The notes under the pieces: model-generated
Databases searched by the model: none
Seen by the model: only the letters and a program-made list of their open reading frames with translations
What the model was told of the DNA's origin: nothing
Shown here: piece by piece, positions 33,642-44,688 of the stretch
Layout of the letters: each line of letters begins with the position of its first letter
Position numbering within the stretch: the stretch's first letter is position 1
Assembly (NCBI GenBank): GCA_037127255.1
Contig: JBANSL010000010.1
Location: forward strand, 28,538,620-28,602,619
Reading direction: 5' to 3'
DNA length: 64,000 nucleotides
Source of the DNA: Persicaria tinctoria
Lineage: Eukaryota; Streptophyta; Magnoliopsida; Caryophyllales; Polygonaceae
Made by a program: the position numbers and the translations under genes

Positions 33642-36229
33642 TTTTTGTGGATGATCACACCAAATTTGTATGGATATATTTTCTGACTCATAAATCTCAG
33701 GTCCTTCATCATGTTCAGTTATTTCATAAAATGGTTGAGACCCAGTTCTCTAGCAAAATCAAACAGTCCCAATCAGATTGGGGAGGAGAATATCGAAATG
33801 TCTCCTCCTTTCTTCAGTCTCAAGGTATTCTACACAGAGTCTCCTGTCCTCACACCCAATCCCAAAATGGGGCTGCTGAGCGTCGTCACAAGACCATTGT
33901 TGAAAAGGGTCTTGCCATGCTCTCTCACGCTAAACTCCCTCAGAGCTTCTGGGAGCATTCGTTTCACACGTTAGTCTACCTTCACAACAGGACTCTCACT
34001 CCTGTGTTGCATTACAAGTCTCCCTTTGAGAGTCTTTATGGCAAAATCCCTGATTATAAATTCCTTAAGACTTTTGGGTGCCTCTGTTATCCTTTTCTGC
34101 GCCCTTACACCTCCAACAAATTGGAGTTTCGGTCATCCCCTTGCATTTTCATTGGCTACAGCTCCAAACACAAAGGGTACTTGTGCCTTCATGTTCCCAC
34201 AAATTGAGTCTATGTCGCTCGTCATGTCATGTTTGATGAAGCCACCTTCCCATACCCATCTCATACAGCCGTTCACTCCCCCTCACCATCCTCCGACTCG
34301 TGTCTCCCCACCCTAAGCCTATTACAGCAAGCTTCCTCCCCTTGGCTACCATCGCCCCTACCCTCACAACAATCTCCAGCCGACACCCCCACCACCACTC
34401 CCAACACTGGCGCGCCCGCGCTGGATCCTGGCGCGCCCACGCTGGATCCTGGCGCGCCCACGTCGACCACTCCCGGCTCGGTCTCACGGTCTTTAGAGGA
34501 GGAGCTTGCGGCTCAAGTGTCTCCATCTCAAGGTACGTCTCCCTCTCCTATCTCTTCTGAGAAACCCATCATTCCATCCTATTTTCGCCCTGCCGCTGAT
34601 AGCACACATCCCATGCTCACACGAGCAGAAACAAATAAATTGAAACCCAAAGCTCTTATCACCACCAATCACCCTCTTCCCTCTGTTCCTGATTTGTATG
34701 ATGAACCAAAAACCTTCCTTCAAGCCTCCAAATCCCCTGAGTGGCAGAATGCCATGCAAGTTGAATTTGATGCCCTCGTACGTAATGGGACTTGGACTCT
34801 TGTACAACGCCCTCTGCATGCTAACATTGTTGGTTGTAAGTGGGTTTACAGGATCAAGCGTCGCGTTGATGGTTCCATTGAGCGTTATAAGGCTCGCCTT
34901 GTTGCAAAGGGCTTTAATCAGGAAGAAGGGGTTGATTACTTTGACACCTTCAGTCCAGTTGTCAAACCAACCACCATTCGCATTGTGCTCTCCCTGGCTC
35001 TCCATCAGTCCTGGCCTCTCCGACAGGTTGACATTAATAACGCCTTTTTGAATGGTGATCTTTCTGAACAGGTGTATATGGCACAACCTCCAGGGTTCGT
35101 TGATCAGTCTTCTCCTCATGTTGTCTGTCTGCTTCGCAAAGCTCTTTATGGCCTGAAGCAAGCGCCCCGTGCCTGGTTCACAAAGCTTCGACAATTTCTC
35201 CTCCAGCATCGATTCCGTCCTTGCCGGTCAGATACCTCGCTATTTATTCGGCGTCAGGGGTCATCCACTCTCCTCGTCTTGGTCTATGTTGATGACCTCA
35301 TTGTCACTGGATCTGTGTCTGCAGAGATTGATACATTCATTGGGCTTCTCAATCAGACTTTCTCTTTGCGCGACTTAGGTGATCTTCACTACTTTCTCGG
35401 CATTGAACTAACCCGCCAATCAAATCAGATCGTCCTCTCTCAGCAGAAGTATATTCGCGATCTTCTCTTGCGAAGTAAAATGCAAGATGCTCGCCCCCAT
35501 TTCGTCTCCTGCTGAGCCGGCCTCTCGGTTAGTTCGTGACGGTGATCCTCACTCGGATCCACACCTCTACAGGAGCATTGTTGGTGCCCTTCAGTATGCC
35601 ACCATCACTCGGCCGGAAATTTCGTATGCTGTCAACCGGGTTTGTCAGTTCATGCACTCCCCTACTGAGGTTCATTGGTCAGCTGTTAAGCGGATCCTTC
35701 GCTACCTGAAAGGTACTCTTTCCTCTGGCCTTGTCTTCCGTCCCCTTACTGACAGTCGTCTTGTGGCCTTCTCTGATGCCGGTTGGGCATCTGATGGTGA
35801 TGACTGTCGCTCTCAGCATGGGTTGCCATCTACTATGGTGGTAATCTTATCAGCTGGGCATCTAAGAAGCAAAATGTTGCCGCCAAATCCAGTACGGAAG
35901 CTGAATACAGGGCCATTGCCTTCGCCGCTACAGAACTCATTTGGATTCAACAATTGCTTTCTGAATTGCGAGCTCCAGCTGTTCGGCCTCCCATAGTTTT
36001 GTGTGACAATTTGAGTGCAACCTACATGTCCGCCAATCCAGTTTTCCATCAGCGGTCTAAACACATCAAGATTGATTACTACTTTGTTCGCGAGCAAGTT
36101 GAGGATGGCTCTCTGATTGTTCGTCATGTCCGCGGTCAGGATCAGATTGCTGACATCTTCACCAAAGCGGTCGGTACAGCTCGTTTCCTCTCCCTGCGCT
36201 CCAAGCTCCATGTTCGTGACCCTCCATGA
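33642..36229 (+). pseudogene. Copia B integrase, RT and RNase H (several lesions)
   Basis: Integrase continues with VDDHTKFVWIYF, SDWGGEY and QSQNGAAERRHK. TGA at 34205-34207 replaces an Arg codon (CGA to TGA fits CpG decay). The linker holds a second GAPA/GAPT triplet repeat (34403-34462). RT has KWVYRIKR, YKARLVAKG and YVDDLIVTG. An extra C in the C run at 35493-35498 and a lost base at ~35821 shift the frame within the connection and RNase H. The end reads HIKIDYYFVREQV, ADIFTKA and stops at 36227-36229, next to the G tract. Confidence 0.88.
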
Positions 36230-36254
36230 GCTTGCGGGGGGGGGGGGGGGGGGG

Positions 36255-36433
36255 TATTAGGATATAATATTATTCAGGATATATTTCTATCCTTTTGTAT
36301 TTTTGTATATCTTTCCATATCCGCTGTGCATATCCAATAGGCCTTGGAGCTCAAGCATTGTATCTATATATTCATTCCAAGTTAATGAAAGAAATCAAGA
36401 ATCACAATTATCAAACCCTACTGATTGTTTACA
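36255..36433 (+). repeat. 3' LTR of copia B
   Basis: Matches 31590-31768 except for one base. It starts right after 19 consecutive G residues. Confidence 0.95.
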
Positions 36434-36516
36434 TATATTAATATTGTAACTGAGTCGAGAGGAAAGAAAATAGAGCTTGTAATGCATATGCAGAAATTAA
36501 ACTAATGAACCATTCT

Positions 36517-36594
36517 GGAATGGCTCACCGAAAAGGACTTGTGGATAATAGTCATAGGTCCCCGGTTCGAACCCCGGAATGACCGCTCTTTATT
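36517..36594 (+). repeat. tRNA-like / SINE-head fragment
   Basis: TGGCTCACCGAAAAGG resembles a pol III A box and GGTTCGAACCC is a perfect B box about 40 nt later. The T-stem does not pair properly (CCCGG on both sides of the loop) and there is no acceptor partner, so it is not a working tRNA. A tRNA-derived SINE head or tRNA relic is most likely. Confidence 0.45.
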
Positions 36595-36599
36595 TACCA

Positions 36600-37244
36600 A
36601 TTCAAAGAAATTAAGCTAATGCAATTATATATGCACCTTAGTTTATTTGTACTCCAACTGCTATTTGTTTTTTAAATTTCATACTACATCCGTTCAAAAA
36701 TAGATGTCGCGTGACCGTTTAGTACGTTTTATAAGGAGTTAAATCTATATAAAATATTAGCTTTGTAATTAATTTTTTATATATAATTTAAATAAGCGTA
36801 AAATTATATATAAAAAAACTTTATATAATTTTTAGCTTCTAACAGAATTTCTAAAAAATCAAACACATTCATCATGGATTCCTCTAATCTTGTAGCCTTT
36901 TCATTACCGAAGATAAAATAGGGTTAAAATGTGGGATTTTAAGTCCTCTAACCTTAGCACCGGACGGATATAGCTTATAATCTAGTTTAAATTGAAAAAA
37001 AAAAAAGTTTTTTATAATTATAACTAGTATGATCCCCGCGCCATGGCACGATTTTTTATAAGTAAAATCTTACTAATATATTAAATTAATATTATAACAT
37101 AATTGTATAATTCAAAGTTCAGATAATTAAATATTTTGAATTAAACTCATGGGTTCAGAAAACGATTAAAGTAGTATATATATAGATTACTAATATTAAT
37201 TTTATGTTTTCTAATTATTAATTTTATGTTTTGAATTAATCCCA
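36600..37244. other. AT-rich spacer
   Basis: No gene. ATCCGTTCAAAAATAGATG at ~36688 resembles a Stowaway end but I could not find the partner end. Confidence 0.5.
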
Positions 37245-37731
37245 TTGTTTTTTAGGAAAAAAAAATACTTAAAATATAATTTTACCTAAGATCAATGTTT
37301 TGAATTAAGTCCAATAGTTAGTAAAATTAAATCAAAAAGAAAATTAAAGAAAAAAGAAGAAAAAAATTAGGATTAAAGAAAATCAAAGAAAAATGGCAAA
37401 AAAAAAAAAAGAAGATTGGTCAAGACTCCTAAAATTACTCTAAGCTTGACACATCATTCTAAACTCTTCTAAATTAAGAGTTTATATATTGTTTTTTTAG
37501 GAAAAAAAATACTTAAAATATAATTTAGGCTAAGATCAATTTTTTGAATTAAGCCCAATAGTTAGTAAAATTAAATCAAAAAGAGAATTAAAGAAAAAAG
37601 AAGAAAAAAAATAGGATTAAAGAAAATCAAAGTAAAATGGCCAAAAAAAAAAAAAAGATTGGTCAAGACTCCTAAAATTCCTCTAAGCTTGACATATCAT
37701 TCTAAACTCTTCTAAATTAAGAGTTTATATA
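37245..37731. repeat. Two-copy tandem duplication, ~244 bp unit
   Basis: 37245-37488 and 37489-37731 are near-identical direct repeats. Each runs from TTGTTTTTTTAGGAAAAAAA through CCAATAGTTAGTAAAATTAA and an AAAGAAAAAAGAAG tract to TCTAAATTAAGAGTTTATAT. No coding content. Confidence 0.9.
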
Positions 37732-38099
37732 GATAGATTATTTTTTCCCAATAATCTTCGAAATAATCTCTGGATATTCTTGTTCATTTTGCTTTTTTGT
37801 CTCATCTTAATTTGGGCCTGGCTATTAGGGCCGTTACTTATATGGACTCTAGTTGCAAAACTTATTAGTTTCTTCTAAGCTAACGCATTTTCTATTGTTT
37901 TTGTAAATTAAACCCAATAAATGCAATGTTGTATATGTGTCAAGTTTCCATGATGATCAAAATGAATCAGTGTTGGCCACTTATATATAGGGTAAAAATT
38001 AGAGAAAATTTGCGTTTTTGGCCATCTATAATGTTCTAATTAGTTTATTAGCTAATTAAAAAGTTTTTTTTAGTAATTATGACCGGGTTTGAACTTTTA

Positions 38100-40010
38100 G
38101 GTTTTTCCCTTCCCGTGGCTCATTCCAGACGTTTCGCTTCATCTCCTCCTCGCTTCCTGCCGGCGATATGTACGTGATCCGTGCTCAGCTCGACGATCTT
38201 CTTTCTCCTCCGTCTCGTTTTCTTCGTCCTCCTTCCAGGCTCTCAGTTTATCTCCTTTCCTCACCCTTCCTTCTGTTGCTTCATCCTCCTCGGTTATCAA
38301 AATTTCTTCCTGTTCTTCGTGGTTTAGTACTAATCGTCTCCAATGGTTGCGCCTTCAGGTAGTTATTTCATGTTTGAAGTTTATTTTCGTTATAATCTGT
38401 TACCTCTTTTCCTTGTGTAGCTTCCGATTGTGTTGTTGATTTTGTTGTTTTAGAATCTGTGGTTACTTTGTGATTCTGGCTAGGGTTTCGAAATTAGGGG
38501 TCCTATGTTGATAAATCGATGGTTAGAGGTTGTAATCTGTTTTAATTTGGTGTTGATGACATTCTCGCTTCAAGTTTTTTTTTTTTGTGATTATGGTTAG
38601 GGTTTCGAAATTAGGAGTTTTTTTGTGGCTAAACTGATGGTTAGGGGTTGGACTCTGTTTTCATTTGTTGTTGATGCAATCCACTTGCTTCCAGTCTCTT
38701 TGTTCCTATTTACTCACTCCATCAATTGATCAGTTCCACCTCCATTTTTTTGGAACCGACTAAATTTGGGATCTCCTTCCACTCGAGGCAAGATTGAGAA
38801 ATTTGAAGGTGCTTAATAGCTTTGAATTGGGTGAGGTAAGAGTGCATCCAAGGTGTTCGATGAAATGCCTAGATGAATTGAGTCTGTTTTTTGTTTATAA
38901 CTAGAAAAGATTCTTGTAATGTAGGACCTCATTAGAAAAGAGAGGCAGAATTTGGATCATCCAGCTGCTCCTTTTGCTAGAAATTCTGCTGAGAATGATG
39001 GACTCAGGGAGGGTGCTACTCTTCTTAAAGTGGTAAACATTTGCTTCTTTGCTAAGTGCTAAGTATGGTGACTAATTATATATATGATGAAGTTGTAGGC
39101 TGGAATCAAAAGGGGCTATATATGTGTGTTGCGCAATAGCATGAACTGCTTTTTTCTTGCTATGAAGATATCTTGAAGAAGGACCCTACTTGCAAACAGG
39201 CAATAGCAAGGCTTGTTCAGGCATATCGAATTGGTACTGAAATTTTAGAACTTTACACTTACTGCATCTCATAATTTTTTATTTGGATTTTTTGAAATTT
39301 AATGTAATCATGTCTGTTACTTACTAGTAGTATGTTTAAATAGTCCAGTTGCTTAGTTTTATCTACTTATAATTTAATACTAAAATACATGTAGTGTGTT
39401 GGTCATCCACTCATTATGTATATTGGTCTGGTTATTTAAAGAATGTTCATGGTATAGGCCAGTTTTTGCTGAACTTGATTTCACTCTCGCAATTGCACCT
39501 AGGGCCCTTTCGGTAGTTTATTTTTGAAAGGGAAAGGAAATAGAGATAGTGTAATTTAGTCCAGGGCCGTTTGGTTAAAAACTTGATTTAATCTCACACT
39601 AACAAATCTTTGTTATTCTAAATAGTATATTTGATTGCCATTTACTTGTCTGTTGGGGTTGGGCCTCCATTTCTTTCTGGGTGCTGTTATCTTGTACTTT
39701 GGCTGTCATTTAGGCTTTTCCCCCATTTCTTTAGAAGACATTCTTTGACCTTCTCATGTCATACTCGTCCAGTGCCTTTTACCTACCTTTGTTTGTTTTA
39801 GGTTCTTGGTATACTCCAGAGCCGAAAACAGTGGCTGATTTTCGGCACTCTTACAAGACGGAGTAGTGCTCAGCCAAGAGACGGTTGAGATTGTGGACTT
39901 TTCGCCTGAATTTGGCCCTGAAGTTCGATCAAGATGAGATTCATCCTCCAACTTGTCCTCTAGCAACTTCTTGCAGCTCTTGAAGCCGCTGCTCTACGGG
40001 GTACTATCCT
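38100..40010 (+). pseudogene. Captured gene fragments of unknown origin
   Basis: A CT-rich leader with an ATG at 38168 opens a 64-codon frame without known domain. At 38925-39032 a clean 36-codon exon lies between TGTAG and GTAAAC (DLIRKERQNLDHPAAPFARN...). At ~39160-39231 a second fragment reads YEDILKKDPTCKQAIARLV, resembling a TPR-like helix pair, but its acceptor AG is lost. A third piece near 39800 reads SWYTPEPKTVADF. The order suggests one host gene captured with introns. I do not recognise the gene. Confidence 0.45.
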
Positions 40011-40244
40011 GAAATGAGGGTGGTTAATTTATTAAGTTAAGCTGGTTATGTATTATGGGTTGGGAGAGTTGGAGTTGTAAATCAACTCTTTCCCGTCATT
40101 TCTTAGTTTAGAAATGGAAATTGATTTGTTCATTCTTTCATCAAATGTTCACTTAAATTTCAGATTAATGGAACTAATGTTATTTCATCAAATATTCAAT
40201 TAATTTGTAATCAATATGTTTTGCTAACTTGGTGATAATATGTT

Positions 40245-41647
40245 TATTAGGAAAATAATAGTTATTTATAGTATTATTATTTAGGATTTGATTAGTTTAA
40301 TTATTTCTAATATTTAGGGTTAGAATAAGTCAATGTTGGTTAGAGAAAATCTCTCCCCATCTTCTCCATTATCATTGTATTGCTCTATTTATACGTTCTT
40401 TGTGAATCAATGGAAAGTGTGTTCTTCAACACCAATACTCAACATGGTATCCGAGCCTTTTTAGCCTAACGGCTCCGATCCTCAAAACTAATGGCTTCCG
40501 CCAAACCAAAAACTCTTCAATGGCCAAAACCATGTCGGTCTTTCTTCCTTATTCCCTAACCGCCTATCGGCAATCCAATATTGGCTCCGGCCATTACAAA
40601 ACCGCTTCCGCTCTAACCAAAAATTTTGGCTTTTGCCATTCCAATTTCGGCCAAAACCATGTCGGCCTTCAATCTTGTTCTTGTTTCTTGGCCACACAAA
40701 ACCGCCCTCGGGCTAATCCAATTTCGGCTTATGCCGCCCTAAAACCACCTTCGGCTAATCAACCATGGCCTTCTCCTACACAAACAAACTCAAACCTCGT
40801 CTGATCTGCTTTGACGTCGGTTTAAAACCATCTCACCCAACATCGGTCTTCACCGAAACCAAACATCCGTATCCTGTTTCAGCAAATCGACGCTTTCAGC
40901 AAATCGACGCCTTCCCGGTGCACCTCCGCTGTCTCTCTTCATCGCCTTCAAGTGCTGCTCACAAGCAATTACCCAAACGCTCCGTGGCCGAGCACAACAG
41001 GGAGGCATCGGACCATCTCGCCTTCGTCAAGGTCTCCAGCGGCCTGCAACAGGGGCATCAGATCCTCTCCATCGACGGAGGAGGTACGTACCTCCCCCAC
41101 CATCTTCGATCCCTGAATCGTCAGGGACACTCCCTCTCTCGGACCTGAAGTTGCTGCGATCGACGCCGTCGAGGTCCTAGAGGCTGGAACGGTCACCTGA
41201 TGCTGAGTGTGGCCTGACCGACGACGCTTGCAGGCTCCGACAACCACCCCGGTCGCTTTCACTCCCTCCTCAGCCAAGACTAAGCCACGGGAGTCCGGGA
41301 CCACCTCCCCGAACCCTGGCACCCCCGGTTTGGAATTGGAACGAAGATCTCACACAACCTCGCCCGGAGATCCTTCCGATTAGCATTTTTATCCAGTTTT
41401 CAGTCTAGATATCTCTCGCTTTAACTGCGGGGGTATATTAGGAAAATAATAGTTATTTATAATATTATTATTTAGGATTTGATTAGTTTAATTATTTCTA
41501 ATATTTAGGGTTAGAATAAGTCAATGTTGGTTAGAGAAAATCTCTCTCCACCTCTCTCCCCATCTTCTCCATTATCATTGTATTGCTCTATTTATACGTT
41601 CTTTGTGAATCAATGGAAAGTGTGTTCTTCAACACCAATACTCAACA
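40245..41647 (+). mobile_element. TRIM-like non-autonomous LTR element, TA..CA LTRs
   Basis: LTRs 40245-40444 (200 bp) and 41436-41647 (212 bp; the extra 12 nt are a CTCTCTCCAC-type duplication). Both start TATTAGGAAAATAATAG and end CAATACTCAACA. The primer site TGGTATCCGAGCC is at 40445 and a purine tract GCGGGGGTA precedes the 3' LTR. A perfect 5-bp duplication ATGTT flanks it (40240-40244, 41648-41652). The 991-bp interior has no intact gag or pol, only short C-rich frames and an ATGGCTTCCGCC start at ~40491. It needs trans-acting proteins. Confidence 0.92.
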
Positions 41648-41749
41648 ATGTTTTTAACTCCACTTATGTTTTGGTACATAACTGGTCCCAAGCTCGGAAA
41701 AAAGGGGAGGGACGACCTGCTACATGGTATTTCATGTTATTAGATTCTT

Positions 41750-42200
41750 AAATGTCATCACAAATGTGTCACCAATAAAAATGTCATCAATGAAGTGTAA
41801 TCAAATTTTAAGCTCATATGTTATCAATTGTATAAAAATGTTATCAATAAAAATGTCATCAACAAACAATGTCATCACAAATGATTAAGATCAATGATTT
41901 GTCATCACAAATGTCATCAATGAATAAAAGTCATCAATAAAAGATGTCATCAATGAATAAAAGTCATCACAAATGTCATCAATGAATAAAAGACATCAAT
42001 AAATGATTTGGCAATCAAAAAATTGACTTTAAAAAAGTGTAGTCAACAGTAAAAAAAAATTTGGCATCTATGGTCGACGTGGCATCACAGTACACAAAAA
42101 ATGTCATCAAGGTTTGAAAAAAATGTCATTAAAAAGTGACATCAAAGTGAAAATAAAATGTAATAAAAAGTGGAATCAAAACGGTAAAAAAATGTCATCA
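41750..42200. repeat. Degenerate ATGTCATCAA repeat block, copy 2
   Basis: Same word array as 17860-18590. It is followed at 42235-42300 by a cluster of GGTCAAC / TTGACC words (TTGAC is the WRKY W-box core). Confidence 0.75.
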
Positions 42201-42411
42201 CTAAAAAAAAAATAAAAAAAAAATATCCACATGAGTTGGTCAACATTGATCGGTCAACGGTCAACTGCTTGACCAGTCAACGGTCAAACAGTTGACCATT
42301 GACTTTAGTACCCCATTTGGAAAATGGACTAGGTGATCTAATTAAATAAGTTTATTCTCTAATTAGCTAATTGAAAGTTCCAAATAGCCTAATTGCCTAA
42401 ATCACCCTAAA

Positions 42412-42800
42412 ATTAAGCATTTTTAAAATCAAATATATGTTGACATGAAGCCTAATATAATTATAAAGTTGATATGTTAATTTTTATATTGTCAATTAAT
42501 TTTTAAAAAGATAATAAAACATCATTGAGCTCACACGTTGACTTTTCTGACATATAAAACTTACCTTTTGATGTTGTCCGTTACACTTTCATAATATGTA
42601 TGAATTAACTTTAGATATTCCAATTTCCAATCCAAGGGGATAGCACGCAATTCAACATATGGAGCTCCTCAATTAATTAAATACATTGTAATGTAATCTT
42701 CAAATACATAATAATATGAAGTTCAACTTGCAATGACTTGTTCTAATTCCTTCAACACAAGTTGACCTAAGCAAGCTTGTAATGACATTTGGATCATATG
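42412..42800. other. AT-rich flank left of hAT
   Basis: About 390 bp with no gene or repeat ends. It ends with the hAT target ATCATATG at 42793-42800. Confidence 0.6.
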
Positions 42801-43108
42801 TAGGGGTGTGAAAATGGGTCGGGTTATGGGTGGGTGGAGCCATTTTTCCACCCGACCCGTTATAAAAAAATTTCACCCGACCCATCACCCGTCCATCTAA
42901 TGTTTCACCGATCACCCATCCGTCGGGTGGGTCGGGTGGGTAATCGGGTGAAGTAAATTAAAAGAAAATGAGTCAAAAGACATACTTAGAAATCGATCAT
43001 ATTCGATAATTTCGCAAATCACGTCAACGTGGAAATCTTATTAAATGTATAAAAGGTTTTTTTTTTAATTTTTTTTATTACAGTGGGCAACCATTAGAAT
43101 GTCTTAAA

Positions 43109-44418
43109 CTAAGAGCATTCATGATCATCCTGGCGGATGATGTTACAAAGATCCATATAGAAAGGGAGATTAGAACTATTAATATGACTATTCTTCGCAA
43201 TATAATCAACAGCATGGTTAGCTTCTCTATAGCAATGTTGGGTCGTGGCTGTGATGAATCCTTTCTGAAGCACTTGAATCTTCTCGACTACTCTTAGTAT
43301 CTCCCAAGGGGCAGATTTCAGGTCTTCTATTGCCTTGACAACTCCCAGACTATCTCCTTCGACAATTATCTTACTCCAGCCTTTAGTGCGGGCTATTTCT
43401 AACCCTCTGCAGAAAGCAAGGGATTTTGTGTGGATTACAGATCCCTTAGTAACCTGTTCATAGAAAATATCGATAATTTGACCATTCCAGTCTCTAACTA
43501 TACCCCCAATATGGCAATCGCCCGATGGCTTGACCGACCCATCCACATTAATCTTGTAGACAAATATTGGGGGTTTTGTCCATTTGCTGTTAGTTCTTCT
43601 TTTGTCCTTAGGTTTCCTAGTTTCATTTTGGAGATTTGTCCATTCCTTTGTGCTCTGAATCGCTTTTCTAACAGTTCCTTCATACTTGTCCGGATTGATC
43701 CCCTTAAAGATAACTGAGTTGTGGAATTCCCAGATATGTTGCCATAGAATACACAAGTGCTCGAAGTGAGTGTTATTTAATTTAATGTATTGCAGATCAA
43801 TGGTTGATGCCATAGGGTCAGAAAAGCCGAAAAGCTTCCCACCCCCCAAGAGTTCATATTTGACCGCCATCATTGTCGTGATTGGGCACTTGAGGAGCAG
43901 GTGATCCGCATCCTCATTATCTAAATTGCAAAGGCTACAGTGGTTAGGAACCCTATTATAGTGTCTATTTAAGCGTTCCGATATCGGCAAACTATCCGAG
44001 GTGATTTTCCATATAAAGTTTTGGGTTCTTGGTGGTAACTTAAGTTTCCATATCCAAGAGCTATCCTTATTGTTTGGGTTAGAAGTAGTTGGAACCTTAC
44101 AACTCGATTTAGTGGTATATGTACCATCCTTATCAAATTGCCAGATTAATTTATCTTCGGCATCCCAAGAAGGGATTTTAGTCTTAATAATTTGTTGGAC
44201 AATTGTACAGGGGAATAGATGGTTTAGCAAACCAATATTCCAATCCTAGCCTTTGTTTGAGTTATTAGATCCGCAACTTTAAGTTCCGGATCGTGGTCCT
44301 GTTTATATTGTGCAAGGCTTATATTATTAAGCCATTGATTGGTCCATACATTTATATGTTTACCATTTCCGATAAGCCAAAGTAATCCTTTATGAAATCT
44401 ATCCCTTAGTTGTAGCAA
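43109..44418 (-). pseudogene. LINE ORF2 C-terminus: zf-RVT and RNase H
   Basis: The fragment 44418-44224 (FHKGLLWLIGNGKHINVWTN) and frame 44230-43109 overlap with a frameshift. zf-RVT: LPPRTQNFIWKITSDSLPIS with CSLCNLDNEDADHLLLKC. RNase H (RVT_3 type): KINVDGSVKPS, GGIVRDWNG, VEGDSLGVV and REANHAVDYIA. It stops at 43109, followed by the poly-A tract. The catalytic D, E, D residues of RNase H appear present. Confidence 0.88.
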
Positions 44419-44688
44419 TCGGCCGAATTGCCATGAGGTATTGTGTATATTTAGATAGTTATCTTGTGATTCTGAAGGTATTTTTGTCTTATGACTTTGA
44501 CCCAGATATTATCCGGGTTCGTATAGATTTTCCATAAGAGTTTCATTTGCAGAGCAATGTTCTGTTCCTCCGCTTTTTTGATGCCGAGACCTCCATTACT
44601 TTTAGTGGCACATATCTTCTCCCAGCTGATGAGAGATCTGTAATTTTGTGTTTGTGTCTTGTTCCAGAAGAAGTTTTTATTTATTTGA

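Larger units (their letters stand above)
31590..36433 (+). mobile_element. Ty1/copia LTR retrotransposon B (Ale/Retrofit-like), TA..CA LTRs
   Basis: A 4844-bp element with 179-bp LTRs (31590-31768, 36255-36433) that differ at one base (31685 region, GAGCCC versus GAGCTC). The LTRs start TATTAGGATATAAT and end TTGTTTACA, a non-canonical TA..CA pair. A primer site TGGTATCAGCC (31769) and a 19-G purine tract (36236-36254) adjoin them. The flanking 5-mers GAGAT and TATAT do not form a perfect duplication. It sits ~100 bp after the PSY-like stop codon, in the same orientation, so it lies in that gene's 3' region. Confidence 0.93.
38001..42411. repeat. TGTCATCA-repeat family element, copy 2, with captured exons
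   Basis: It has the same left end as 16691 (GAGAAAATTTGCGTTTTTGG, CCATCT, TTAGTTTATTAGCTAATT, TTTTTTTTAG) and the same right end (CCCCATTTGGAAAATGG, TTAGCTAATTGAAAG, CCTAAATCACCC). The ~3.7-kb interior is unrelated to copy 1: it holds a CT-rich 5'-UTR-like segment, exon fragments, and a later TRIM insertion. The copies share termini and differ inside, the hallmark of gene-fragment-capturing non-autonomous DNA elements (Pack-MULE-like). Confidence 0.6.

Noticed and set aside
34493..35209. 238-codon minus-strand frame
   Set aside because: Antisense of the copia B RT region; no domain.
36517..36594. Functional tRNA gene
   Set aside because: A and B boxes are present but the T-stem and acceptor stem do not pair, so only a tRNA-like relic is supported.
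36688..36980. Second Stowaway MITE
   Set aside because: Only one end-like motif (ATCCGTTCAAAAATAG) was found; the partner end and TA flank are missing.
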